DNA of 64,000 bases from Thecamonas trahens ATCC 50062 (taxonomy: Eukaryota > Apusozoa > Apusomonadida > Apusomonadidae). The stretch covers positions 415,469-479,468 of the forward strand of contig NW_013657668.1 in assembly GCF_000142905.1 (NCBI RefSeq). The letters are read 5' to 3'. Shown piece after piece: positions 45,347-55,293 of the stretch. The position numbers were made by a program, and so were the translations under genes. Under the pieces are notes generated by a model. That model was given only the letters and a program-made list of their open reading frames with translations. It ran no database searches and was not told where the DNA came from. How positions within the stretch are numbered: position 1 is the first letter of the stretch; each line of letters opens with the position of its first letter.

Positions 45347-47092
45347 TCACCGCCGTGGTGCGTATGGATCACGGCTCGGGCTCGTCCGAATCAGCACGTG
45401 CTCGCCCGGAATTCGAATCCGCTCCGGCGCTGGCGACAGTCGCATCGGCGGTCGCGTCGGCGAGCCGCTAGTCAGTGCTCCGCCGCCAAAGCTGCGTTCG
45501 AGCGCAAGGCTCGGCAGCGGCTCATCTACCAGCCGGCGCCGTGGCGGGAAGAGCCCGGTCGGCCGCTTCCGCCCATCGTCCAGCGCGTCCCGGCTCCTGG
45601 CTTCGTGCACAAACGACGGCTGCTCGCGGAGCGCATACAACGCCGCAGATTCGCGCCGGCTTGCCTCGGAAACCTCCACACCGCTGCTGCTCGACTGCTG
45701 CCGTGGCGGCGGTGTCGGCTCGTGCTCGTGGTACGCCACCAGCTCTCGCGTCGTGTCTGCATCCGGCGTTACGGCTCTCTCCCCCTCTGCTGTTCCACTC
45801 TTCTCCTCCTTGCTCGCCACCTCTGCCCAGTTGAAGGAGCTCTCGCTCTCGCCATCGTCGTCGGCTTGGCCGCTTGCCGCCGACGCAAACGACGCCGCAG
45901 CCACCTCGGCCAGCTCGGACTCGTCGCCGTCCTCATCCGCAAACTCCCACGCCTCGCCCTCACCAGCCTCCTCGGCCTCGGCCTCGGCCTCGGCCTCTCC
46001 CAAACCCTCGGCCTCGCCTGCGCCTCCGTCCAGAGCCCAGTAGTCATCGTGCTCGTTGTCGTTGTTGGCCGCGGCCGCTGCATCAGCATCTAGGATCTCC
46101 TCTACGCGATCCACAAGTGCATCGACGTCCTCGCCGTCGGCTTCATCACTGCCGGCCTCGATCGTTCCAGCTCCTCTCACAGGCGCTGATCCGACGCCGC
46201 CAGCATCATCGCCGTTGGCCATTGCTTGCGGGCCAGCCTCGTCGGCGCCAGCCACGTTGGCTGCTGGCTCGTCGCTGGGAGCCTTGCTTGCAGCTGGATC
46301 CGGAAGCCCGCTGCGCTTCCGGAGGTAAATGCACACAATGTCGGCCGGGGCTGACCGGATGTCCTCGGGCAGCGATGTCAGTGGATTGCTGTCGAGCTTG
46401 AGCTTGGTGAGCGGGAGAGTACCGAGTGCATCCGGCAAATCCTCGATCTTGTTCTTGGCCACCGAAAATGAGGTGAGCGACGCAAGCTTGGAAACGCACG
46501 CCGGAACGGTGGCAAATGAGTTGGCGCCGACGTTGAGGACAACCAGCCGAGAGCAGTTTGCCAGGCTATCCGGTAGTGTCCGAAGTCCGAGGCCCGGCAG
46601 CGAGAGCGAGGTCAAGCTCTTGGGCAAGCTCGACTTTGCTGGATCAAACAACGCCGGCTTGACGATGAACAAAGCCTTGCCCTTCTTGCCTTGCGCCCTG
46701 ATAAGCGCCGCCGCGTTGGACTTGCCCACGCCGTTGAAGCCAATCTTGAGGTCAGCAAGCGCAGGCAACTTGCTCACCACCTGCGGGATCTCCCTCACCG
46801 GATTGAACGCCAGATTGAGATCAGTCAAGGCCGTCAGCTTGGCTATAGCCGCCGGTAGATCCTCCAACGAGTTCCGTTGTATGTCCAGCACCCGCAGCTT
46901 GACCAATGGACTCAGATCCGGTTTGAGCTTGGCGATGGCGTTGCTCGAGAGGTCCAGCGAAGTCAGCGACGTCGTCTTGACCACCTCCTTGGGCACGCTC
47001 ACATACCCACGCTTACTCAACGACAGCGACGTCGGCTCATTCTTAACAAGTGCTTTGTCCTCACCCTCGAGCTTCGACTTGGCCCCACCCAT
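45347..47092 (-). CDS. Leucine-rich-repeat protein with predicted N-myristoylation and acidic tail
   Basis: 581 residues. It opens MGGAKSKLEG, a good N-myristoylation site (Gly2, Ser6) with nearby lysines. LRRs cover about residues 20-260: LTSLDLSSNAIAKLKPDL, LRVLDIQRNSLEDLPAAI, LTDLNLAFNPVREIPQVV, LVVLNVGANSFATVPACV, LTSFSVAKNKIEDLPDAL and LTKLKLDSNPLTSLPEDI. The repeat type (LDLSxNxIxxLP) is the SDS22/Ras-suppressor-like short LRR. A very acidic Asp/Glu/Ala region follows, then a Ser/Arg/Pro-rich end. Membrane attachment by myristate is inferred. It ends 6 bp from the convergent TDP2-like gene and diverges from copine. Confidence 0.82.
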   Translation of the reverse strand: MGGAKSKLEGEDKALVKNEPTSLSLSKRGYVSVPKEVVKTTSLTSLDLSSNAIAKLKPDLSPLVKLRVLDIQRNSLEDLPAAIAKLTALTDLNLAFNPVREIPQVVSKLPALADLKIGFNGVGKSNAAALIRAQGKKGKALFIVKPALFDPAKSSLPKSLTSLSLPGLGLRTLPDSLANCSRLVVLNVGANSFATVPACVSKLASLTSFSVAKNKIEDLPDALGTLPLTKLKLDSNPLTSLPEDIRSAPADIVCIYLRKRSGLPDPAASKAPSDEPAANVAGADEAGPQAMANGDDAGGVGSAPVRGAGTIEAGSDEADGEDVDALVDRVEEILDADAAAAANNDNEHDDYWALDGGAGEAEGLGEAEAEAEAEEAGEGEAWEFADEDGDESELAEVAAASFASAASGQADDDGESESSFNWAEVASKEEKSGTAEGERAVTPDADTTRELVAYHEHEPTPPPRQQSSSSGVEVSEASRRESAALYALREQPSFVHEARSRDALDDGRKRPTGLFPPRRRLVDEPLPSLALERSFGGGALTSGSPTRPPMRLSPAPERIRIPGEHVLIRTSPSRDPYAPRR

Positions 47093-47309
47093 CCAACAAC
47101 CGTCCAGCCGAGTCAGATGCCGTCACCGTCACCGTCACTGTCACCTCTACGCCGCCAACCGTTGGCTCGCTCGCCTGCCCGCAAGCCGTCATGCCACACC
47201 CACCACCGCTTGCCGAATGCCAACCAACAGGAAAAGGCCATAGCGATCGTTCCACCGTCGCCGCCACCACTCTACACGCAACTCTTCCCGGTCACAGGCC
47301 ACCAGTTGT
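47093..47309. promoter_or_regulatory. Short divergent spacer, LRR gene / copine
   Basis: 217 bp between divergent starts. It contains a GTCACC/GTCACT hexamer run near 47120-47145. Both promoters must lie here. Confidence 0.4.
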
Positions 47310-49304
47310 ATGGCAGCCACACATCCTGGATGGAGTGGGGGTGCCCCCCATGAGCCGCTCTCGCGAGTGGAGCTGCACATCTCGTGCAAGTACGTGGTGT
47401 GTGTAGCGGGGGGGGGGGGGGGGGCATGCGGTGGCTGAGATCAACCATGCTGTGCCTGTGTCCTGTGAGGAAGGTCGGGGAGGGGGAGGGGAGAGTGTAG
47501 GAATAACTTACGACTTACGAGAGTGGGAGGAATGGGGGAGAACAGAAACTTGCCAAACATGGATACGTTCTCCAAGTCGGACCCGATGGCTGTGGTGTAC
47601 CTGGCGTCAGGAGGATCTTGGGTCGAGTACGACAGGACCGAGACCATTAACGACAATCTCTCGCCGGCGTTTGTCAAGGCTATCAACGTTGACTACTTCT
47701 TTGAAACAACACAGCACATCCGTATCGCGGTGTATGACGTCGACGATGCGTCTGGGGGGCTCGCACAGCAGGACTTTCTCGGATCGTTTGACACCACGGT
47801 GGCGGCGGTGATGGGCGGGCGTGGGCAGCGAGTGACCGGGCAGATGAAGGACGCGCGCGGCGGGAGCATGGCGGCGACCATGACGGTGTCGGGTGAGGAG
47901 GTGACCGAGATGAAGCTCGAGCTTCAGTTGCAGCTGGCGGCGCGTAATCTCGACAAAAAGGATCTGTTTGGCAAGTCGGACCCGTTCTTTGAGGTCTGCA
48001 AGGCGCGGACCGGGGCGACGGCCGAGAACACCGCCGATGCCGCCATGTGGGTCCCGGTCATTCGATCTAACGTGGTGAAGAAGAACCTCAACCCAACGTG
48101 GGCGCCCATCCACGTTCCAGTCTCCAAGCTCGTCGGCTCGGACATTGAGCGTCGGATTCTGCTGCGGATCTACGATTGGAACAAAAAGTCCGAGCCGGAC
48201 CTCATCGGCGAGGTCTCGACCACCATCTCGCAGCTGGAGAGTGCCGGAGTCAACGACGGCTTTGAGGTCATCCATCCCAAGAAGCGGCGGAAGAAGAAAA
48301 AGTACCGCAACTCGGGCGTGCTCATGGTGACCTCGTTTGCGCTCATCGAAAAGCCGTCGTTCCTCGACTATGTCGTCGGCGGATGCGACATCTCGCTCTC
48401 GGTCGGCATCGACTTTACCGCCTCCAACGGCAATCCGGCGACGCCGGCCTCGCTCCACTACATCTCACCGTACGAGCCGAACCAGTATGTGCGAGCGATC
48501 ACGTCAGTCGGAGAGGTGCTCGCTAACTACGACTCGGACCAGCGGTTTGCCGCTCTCGGCTACGGTGCCAAGGTTCCGCCTGGCAACCAAGTCTCGCACT
48601 GCTTCCCGCTCACGCTCGACCCCAACCAAGTCGAGGTTGTCGGTGTCGAAGGCATTGTCCACGCCTACTACCACGCCCTGCACCATGTTTCGCTCTACGG
48701 GCCAACCAACTTTGCTCCCATCATCCGCGCCGCCGCCGCTCAGGCTGGACGCCATGCCACTCAGGAGACGCAAGAGTACATGCTGCTTCTCATCATCACC
48801 GACGGCATTATCTCGGACATGGACGCCACCACCGCCGCCATCGTCGAGGCCTCGTCGCTTCCGATGTCCATCATCATTGTGGGTGTCGGCGATGCTGACT
48901 TTGACTCGATGGAACTGCTCGATGGTGACGACGTCCGCCTCTCGCACAACGGCGTCTTTGCTGAGCGCGACATTGTCCAGTTTGTGCCCTTCCGCGAGTT
49001 TGGCTCGGCTCATCCCGAGATGCTCGCCCGCGAGACTCTTGCCGAACTCCCATCGCAGTTCCTCTCGTACATGACCAAGCATGGCATCAAGCCAAACCCG
49101 CCGCTTGCCGCTCCTGCACCGAGCTACGGCTCCGTTTCCTCGTACGGCTCGGCAGGCTCATCCGCCGCTGCCGGACTGCCAGCCTACGGCGCCATGCCCA
49201 TGGCTGCCACTCCAGCCTACCCGTCAGCGGCACCGCAACCATCGTACGGCTCCCAACCAGCGACTGCCACTCACGGAGCGCCGCCACCAACCTATGCTCC
49301 TTAA
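47310..49304 (+). CDS. Copine (two C2 domains plus vWA-type domain)
   Basis: Exons 47310-47389 and 47546-49304, 612 residues. Splicing restores LSRVELHISCK-NLPNMDTFSKSDP, the conserved first strand and calcium loop of C2A; without exon 1 the C2A domain would be truncated. C2B starts near residue 149 (LQLAARNLDKKDLFGKSDPF). The copine vWA domain starts near 314 with the MIDAS-like GIDFTASNG, and continues with LLIITDGIISDMDATTAAIV and IIIVGVGDADFDSMELLDGD. The C-terminus is Tyr/Ser/Pro-rich (SYGSVSSYGSAG). Copines bind phospholipids in response to calcium and recruit partners to membranes. Asp residues of both C2 calcium loops look present. Confidence 0.94.
47390..47545 (+). other. Intron 1 of copine
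   Basis: The donor is TGCAA|GTACGT and the acceptor is GAGAACAG|A, 156 bp, phase 2. It contains a poly-G run (about 47408-47424). Support is the restored C2A strand. Confidence 0.9.
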
Positions 49305-49998
49305 TAGACCTCGCCGCCCCGCCTCGGGCCGTTAAGGATTAACGGTACGGAATGGACAGTTTTGTCCATCGCGCAAGCCGCGCTCCGCGACGCTCCACAG
49401 ATGTCGCAACGTCCTTGGATTGCTGTAAAAGCGCAGTACAATGTGTTACTGGCTGCCACAACAGAAAGCAGCCGGCAAGAGGTCCGCGGCCGCGATCGCT
49501 TACCATGAAGCTTCCGGCCAGCGAGGCAGTGGCATCGCAGAGCGGCTTGCTGGGGAGAGTGGCGATGACGAGCAGCCGCTGCAGAGGTGCGCTTCCGCTT
49601 GCGCGACGGCGCGGACTTGACCGGCAAGCTCGTCCTTCGCAAGACGTCCTCGCGCCCTCCCATCTGGCCGCTGTGTTCAACTCTGTCATGCTCAACTGCC
49701 CGGTCCTCGGGGTCGTCAACGACAAGCTCCGCACCGTCCGTGCCCACTGCTCCTCCGGATCGGCGTCGTATGGCACCTCGCCCGCCTCGTCCATGCTCGT
49801 AGGCGTCCGTCACCGCGACGGCAACTCGGGCATCCTTCAGGCAGGCGTCTACGACCCACCTCAAGCTGCAGGCCAAGCAGGCGCCGTCGCGCAGCGTCGG
49901 CTGGTGAGCTGCAAGTCAAGCATCATCGAGTTGTTCACTTTGAGACGCGCGACAACGCGTCCGAACGACCGTACCGTAAAGGGTTAGGAGAAGAAAGG
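49305..49998 (+). pseudogene. Possible degenerate UBX-like coding region
   Basis: The segment between copine and acetoacetyl-CoA synthetase has coding-like codon use, but its best pieces lie in different frames. One frame ending at 49585 gives AAAIAYHEASGQRG. Another, starting at 49588, gives VRFRLRDGADLTGKLVLR, and a third gives SHLAAVFNSVMLN. The last two resemble the strand-turn-strand and helix of a UBX domain. Reading through needs two shifts, so this is a decayed gene, an unresolved spliced gene, or error-prone sequence. A 9-bp inverted repeat (ACGGTACGG at 49342-49350, complement at 49969-49977) flanks it. Confidence is low. Confidence 0.25.
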
Positions 49999-52304
49999 CT
50001 AGGAAACAGGCTGGAGCTCGGGAATGCCGACAAACAGGTCAAGGGCATCGGGGTTGGCAAAGGCGGAGCGGTCGACCGCTGCGGGGTCGGCGCCGGCGAG
50101 GATGCGCTTGATGGCGACCTCGACCTTCTTGCCGTTGATGGTGTACAAGACGTCGGCAATGGGAAGGATGACGGCCGGGACGTGGCGGGCAGAGAGCTGG
50201 GAGCGGATGGCCTTCTTGATGATGAGCAGGAGGTCGTCGTCGAGAGCGGCGACGCCGTCAGCGAGCTTGACAAAGAGGACGACGCGTTCGTCGCCGCCCC
50301 ACTTTTGGCCGACGACGACCGAGTCTGCGACCTCCGGGATGGAGTCCATGACATGGTAGATCTCCGCCGAGCCAAAGCGGACGCCCGAGGGGTTGAGGGT
50401 CCCGTCGGAGCGGCCGAGCATGCGGATGCCGCCGGTGGAGGAGGAGATGATGAGAAAGTCGCCGTGCGACCAGACGCCCGGGAACTTTGAAAAGTAGGCC
50501 TTGCGGTACTTGACGCCGTCGGGGTCGTTCCAAAAGTAAACGGGCATAGAGGGGAAGGGAGCGGTGCAGACAAGGTCGCCGCGCGTGTCGTAGACGGGAT
50601 TTGCGTTTGCGTCGTAGGCAAAGACGCGCATGCCGAGGTTGAGGCCCTGGATCTCGCCGCGGACGACGGGCTTCTCCGGGTTGTTGCCAGCCCAGCACGA
50701 GACGATGTCTGTGCCGCCAGTGATGGAGCCGAGAACGACGTTGGGCTTGATGGCCGAGTAGACAAAGTCGAACTGGTGGTCATCGAGCGGGGCGCCGGTG
50801 GAGAGGACGGCGCGGAGCGAGGCGAGCGAGTGCGAGTCGCGCGGGACGGCACCGGAGCGCTCGACAGCCTCGAGGTACTTGGGCGAGACGCCAAAGACGG
50901 AGACGCCGACGCGGTCGATCATGTCAAAGAGGACGGTGGAGCGCGGGAAGAGCGGCGAGCCTTCCCAGAGGACGACGGTGGCGCCGACGGAGAGGCCCGA
51001 GATGAGCCAGTTGTACATCATCCAGCCGAGGGTGGAAAAGTAGAAGAGCTTGTCGGTGGGGCGGAGGTCGCCGTGGAGCATGTGTTCCTTCTTGTGCTGG
51101 AGGAGGGTGCCTCCGGCCGAGTGGACGAGGCACTTGGGCGTGCCGGTGGTGCCGGACGAGTAAAGAATGAAGATGGGGTGGGCAAAGGGGAGCTGCTCAA
51201 ACGAGAGCGGGCGGGTGGTGGCAGCTTCGGCGGCGACAAAGTCGGCCCAGGGAGTGGCGTTAGCGAGGACCGGGTAGTCTGCAGGGGCGGCGGGGGCGTG
51301 TGCGGGGGGACAAAGTCGAGGATGACGACGGCCTCGACCGAGTCGGAGGCGGCCTTGAGGCCCGAGACGACGGCAGCGAGCTTCTCCAGGTGGTTGTGGA
51401 CCTTGCCATTGTAGCGGACGGCGTTGGCGGAGAGGACGACCTTGGGCTGGACCTGGACAAAGCGGTTGAGGACGCCCGTGACGCCAAAGTCAGGCGACGA
51501 CGAAGTCCACACGGCGCCGAGCGAGATGGTGGCAAGGACAGCGACAGCGGCCTCGATGCAGTTGGGCAGGTAGCCGGCGACGCGATCACCGACGCCGACA
51601 CCGAGCTTGGCCAGGGCGGCCGCCAGGATGCGGACGGCCTCGCGGAGGTCAGCAAAGGACATAGAGCGGTCGTCAAACTCTTCCGAGGCAAAGACGAGGG
51701 CGATCTTGTCGTTGTCGACGGGCGTGGTGTTGTTTCCGACGCGGGGGAAGAGGAGATTCTCTGCGTAGTTCATCTTCATGCCTGTGTGCGTGGAAGGAGG
51801 GGGTTGTGGGAGGGGTGAGGGGGTTGTGGGAGGGGTGAGGGGGTTGTGGGTGGCGGTGGCATGGGTGGTGGTAGTGGTGATTGGGGTGATGGATGATGGG
51901 TGATGGGTTGTGGGAGGTGGCGATGGTGCCGTGCCGTGCCACCGTTTGCCATCCACGGGTGCCACGTGGGCGGGGGGGCGGGGGGGAGGGGGGGGCGGGG
52001 GGAAGGGGGAGGGGAGGGGAGGGAGGGGGATAGCGGGGAGTGACGTACCTGCAAACCACTCGGGGACATCCTCCATGGGAATAGAGGTGTCGAGGACGGT
52101 GGTGGCCGGGGACGATGCGGTAATGCCCGTGTACTCGCGGCAAGAGTCCCAAAAGTCGGCAATGTGGTCCACTGACCACTGGTAGAGGCTGGCGTAGTCG
52201 GTGAGGCCGATGGCGTACTTGCTGTTGACGTACTCCCGGAACTGCGTCATCTGGCTCCGGGGATCGTACATCACTGCTCCTGTCGTCGTCGCGCCGTCAG
52301 CCAT
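49999..52304 (-). CDS. AACS: Acetoacetyl-CoA synthetase (frameshift in a G6 run)
   Basis: Exon 1 is 52304-52049 and exon 2 is 51781-49999. The splice restores EWFA-G-MKMNYAENLL, the family's WFxGxxLNYAENLL signature. The frame then breaks after VVILDFVPP and resumes as HAPAAPADYPVLAN. One extra C in the C6 run (plus strand G6, 51304-51309) restores it and gives 679 residues, against 672 in human AACS. The AMP-binding P-loop reads YSSGTTGTPKCLVHSAGG. Later come TGGTDIVSCWAG and the C-terminal catalytic-Lys region INGKKVEVAIKR. The enzyme activates acetoacetate with ATP and CoA in the cytosol, feeding ketone-body carbon to sterols and fatty acids. Confidence 0.92.
51782..52048 (-). other. Intron 1 of AACS with GGGTTGTGG-type repeats
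   Basis: Minus-strand donor GCAG|GTACGT and acceptor GCACACAG|G, 267 bp, phase 1. The body carries three near-identical 19-bp units (plus strand GGGTTGTGGGAGGGGTGAG, near 51801-51850) and a G-rich block near 51968-52030. Confidence 0.9.
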
Positions 52305-53581
52305 GGTTGGTCGGAGGGGTGTCGAAAGAGTCGAGTGGCAAACAACGTGCGGTTTCGCGCCGCCCACCCGCCCACCCGCCCACCCGCCCACCCGCCTACC
52401 CGCCCACCTGACCACCTGCTTGGCCGTCGTTGAGCCTGACCTTAGTTGAGCCTGACCAACGTGCTCGCCCTGCTGCTGTCCGACATCGACATCGGCATCG
52501 GCATCGGCGCACATCGTCTTCGGCATCGGCCCACATCGGCACCGGCATCGGTCCTCAGCAGCATCGACAACATCCCCAGCAGCATCAGCGTCGCACACAT
52601 CGCCATCATCCAAGATGAAGAGGCCATCGAGTACGTTGACCGCCGCACTCGGCTTCATCGACGTATCAAGAGGCAAGCACTCGGCATGAGACGGCAGAGT
52701 GAGGAGGGAAGCAAGTCGCGGTTGGGCCCAGAGAGAGAGAGAGAGAGAGCCTATCGCCCGATCGGTCGCAAACGGGAGGCAGGGGAAAAGAGCGGGGGCT
52801 GGACGTATGGCTACTGGTGGTTGGCGAGCGTGGTGGCAAGCGTGGCGGAGAGCGTGGTGGCGAGCATGGCGGCGAGCGTGGCGGCGAGCGTGGCGGCGAG
52901 GCTGCCGCCAGGTACTGAGGTGGCTGGTTGGGTCAACGAGGGCTATGGGGAGCAGCAACAGCGTGCATGGAGGAACCAGAGCTAATGATTAGGGAGCATG
53001 CCGGCCATAGAGTATGCAGCAGCTGCTCTTTGTCTTGTGTTGGGGCAAGGTTCAGGCATTCGGTTCTTGGACATGCTCTCCGTAGAAAACCGCCTTGGCG
53101 TGCCGGGACGCAGTCCGGGGCTCTAACACGGACAAGGCCTGTGAATAGAGGGTAGAAGGTGCTTGCGACGAAGTTGAAGAACGGTTCAACACGAATGCCG
53201 CAAAGTGGACATTTAAAGCTATGCTCTGGCTACGTTTCAACCGTCTATGGCGTATGCCTGAGTGTGCCCTTTCGGGTCTAGGCGAAGTGTGCCGTCGTTG
53301 CCGGAGGTGTACCGTCAAGTTTTCCATGTTCACGTAGAAGGAAGACGGCCGTACGACTTGTCTTTGCCTAGAGTTGAAGTAGGTTCTAGAGCTATCAAGG
53401 GCATAGCAGTGCTTGCCGTAGTGTTAGCTATGGATAGCTAGGTGTGTTGTAGCTCAAGGGCGCTGGGTTGGTCACGGTCCGTCAGTGTGGGAGGGGCGAG
53501 GAAGGGGGAGCTTTGCTCGTTGTTGGCTTTTCGTTCGGTGTGGCTTTTCGTTCGGAGAAGGGTAGTTTGCCACGCTACAAC
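52305..53581. other. Long intergenic region with simple repeats and local GC drop
   Basis: About 1.28 kb between divergent genes. The left half has CCCACCCG repeats (52358-52406), CATCGG-type repeats (about 52480-52570) and GGCGAGCGT repeats (about 52845-52910). The right half (about 53000-53580) is visibly less GC-rich than the rest of the window. No reading frame shows domain or family features; those that stay open translate repeats. Confidence 0.55.
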
Positions 53582-54301
53582 ATGTCGGACAACGCTCTGA
53601 AGCTGCGCTCGCTTCCCGGTGAGGTTGGTGTAGGGAACAGTCACTGGCTGCGCATCCTCTCGCGACTTGTGTTCTTGACGTCGAAGACGAGCGTCCGGGG
53701 AGGTGCTCTCAAGAATGCACTCTCTTGTTGTAGCTGGACTCGCGATGAGGATAGGGCCAACTGTCACAAGGCTGCCATGTTCTTCAACAACACCCTTTGC
53801 AGCATGTCCATCACCAGCGACGATGTAGCCGGGCTTGTCGCCTGGTTCAATCTCGAGATTACCGCGGACGGCCGCTTCAGCTTTCGCTCGTTGATGCAAA
53901 TGATGCTCAGCGACTTGAGGCGGTCGCGCCGCTCATCGTACTATGCCCACAAGGAGAACCACAACTCGACTATCAAGCGTGTGGATTGGGAGGAGGAGAC
54001 CAAGCTCCAGAAAACCGCGGAGGCTTGCGACATTGCCATCTCCAACCTTCGCATTGGTCTCAAGTCCGTCCGGAAGCGGAAGCGTGGCACCATCAGCAGC
54101 AAGGCTGGCCCGCCGGTGAAGCGGCGGAAGTCGGCCAAGTCAGCTGATAATAAGTTGCTCGGCTCCAGTGTGCCGTACGCCTCGCCGCCGCCTGCTGTCC
54201 TCAGCAAGCCCGAGATGGTGCCCGTTGATGGTGAGGCCAAGTACGTGATTGCCGACCTTGCCCTTTCTGATGACGACTTTGCCTGGTCTTTTCTTGCTTG
54301 A
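53582..54301 (+). CDS. Hypothetical protein with basic nuclear-type segment
   Basis: 239 residues from the ATG at 53582. I do not recognise a family. The first 120 residues look folded (WLRILSRLVFLTSKTSVRGG, AAMFFNNTLCSMSITSDDVA), and the middle is rich in Arg/Ser (SDLRRSRRSSYYAHKENHNS). The stretch SVRKRKRGTISSKAG followed by PVKRRKSAK is a likely bipartite nuclear signal. The end is acidic with aromatic residues (ALSDDDFAWSFLA), like a small activation or protein-docking motif. It lies in a lower-GC island and its codon use is more relaxed than its neighbours'. An upstream exon is possible, because a GTACGA site occurs near 53351. Confidence 0.6.
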   Translation: MSDNALKLRSLPGEVGVGNSHWLRILSRLVFLTSKTSVRGGALKNALSCCSWTRDEDRANCHKAAMFFNNTLCSMSITSDDVAGLVAWFNLEITADGRFSFRSLMQMMLSDLRRSRRSSYYAHKENHNSTIKRVDWEEETKLQKTAEACDIAISNLRIGLKSVRKRKRGTISSKAGPPVKRRKSAKSADNKLLGSSVPYASPPPAVLSKPEMVPVDGEAKYVIADLALSDDDFAWSFLA

Positions 54302-54975
54302 GACGGTAACGAGTCCGGCACGGATGGCGGCAGCCGTTTCCGCAAGGCCAACTCACTGTGCGCTGCCAAGATGCGATAGTGGTAGCTAGTGAGTCTCCCC
54401 CCCCCCCCTCATGTAGCCGTATAGTCGTAGAACCGCCGAGGGCGCCCTCTTGCTTTGAATGTAGCAGGGGACGATCCGGCCGGACTTGCTTGCCAAGCCG
54501 GCTCCCTCCGTTAGCCGCATCACATTGCGTGGGGCATGTGTGAGTGGTTACGACAGCTTTTCGGGAGACGCTGGCTGTGGGCCGAGGGGGGGGGGATCGA
54601 TGAGAGTGGGTGAGGCAAAGCCCATGCCGCCCCAGCGGTCGGCGGACCTTGTCGATCCTCAGCTCGCGATCAATCACACTCGCAATTGGTGTCGGCCGCA
54701 GCACGACCGGGGCGGTAGTGGCTGTGGTCATACGGTTGGTGGCAAGCATCTCTCTTGCCCCACTCGGCCCACTCGACCACACTGAGTGTATGTTATGGGG
54801 TTAGGGGGGGGGGGGAGGAGGGAGTGAGGAGGAGGGGAGGGGGAGGATGGTGTGGCACTCACGCGAGGCGACAACCTGGGGCCGGGCTTGGGCGGCAGGG
54901 CGCGTACGGGACGGAGGAACATCGATCATCACGATCTAGAGGCACAAGTAGCGCAGGCGAGGATTGGGGTGTATC
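54302..54975. other. Intergenic; no gene seen
   Basis: 674 bp holding a C-run near 54400, two G-runs (about 54586-54596 and 54806-54816) and no convincing frame. It contains the promoter region of the small SAM-like gene. Confidence 0.5.
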
Positions 54976-55293
54976 ATGGCTGATCCGTCACCGGCACTTC
55001 CGGAGAACAAGGGCCCGCGGCCAGCGTGCTTGTTCGACGAGCTGCCACCGTTGCACGAGCTGGCGGCTCGGACTATGACCATGGACGAGATGTTCCTCCT
55101 CCTTGACTGCTATCGGGTGCCGGCCGAGGTTGCCGGAGAGCTCATTGCGCTCGGTGTCAACACCATCGACAGCATTCTCAACCTTGATCACTCTGTTCAG
55201 GTTGCCCACTTTCAGTTTGAGCGGCGGCGGCAGCTCAACCTCTTCATGCGCAACTTGTTTAATGACCTGCATGCACCGGCTCCCCCGAGGTAA
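54976..55293 (+). CDS. Small helical protein, SAM-like (hypothetical)
   Basis: 105 residues from the ATG at 54976. The centre is a compact run of helices: MTMDEMFLLLDCYRVPAEVA, then GELIALGVNTIDSILNLD and QFERRRQLNLFMRNLFNDL. The turn LIALGVNTIDSILNL resembles the helix-turn-helix of SAM domains (LxxxGIxSlxdLLxL), and the whole protein is about one SAM domain long. SAM domains oligomerise or bind RNA. A similar element opens the WW-CaaX protein about 3 kb downstream ([20 protein letters not shown]). Assignment is by pattern only. Confidence 0.5.
   Translation: MADPSPALPENKGPRPACLFDELPPLHELAARTMTMDEMFLLLDCYRVPAEVAGELIALGVNTIDSILNLDHSVQVAHFQFERRRQLNLFMRNLFNDLHAPAPPR

Noticed and set aside
47523..47545. 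Copine start at the GTG in the exon 2 frame
   Set aside because: It would truncate C2A; the upstream exon at 47310 restores the conserved strand.
49342..49977. Transposon with terminal inverted repeats
   Set aside because: Only 9 bp match, no target-site duplication or transposase is visible; kept only as a low-interest observation.
52446..52985. 540-bp open frame with Ile-Gly and Ala-Ser-Val repeats
   Set aside because: It translates CATCGG and GGCGAGCGT simple repeats and has no domain or splice support.
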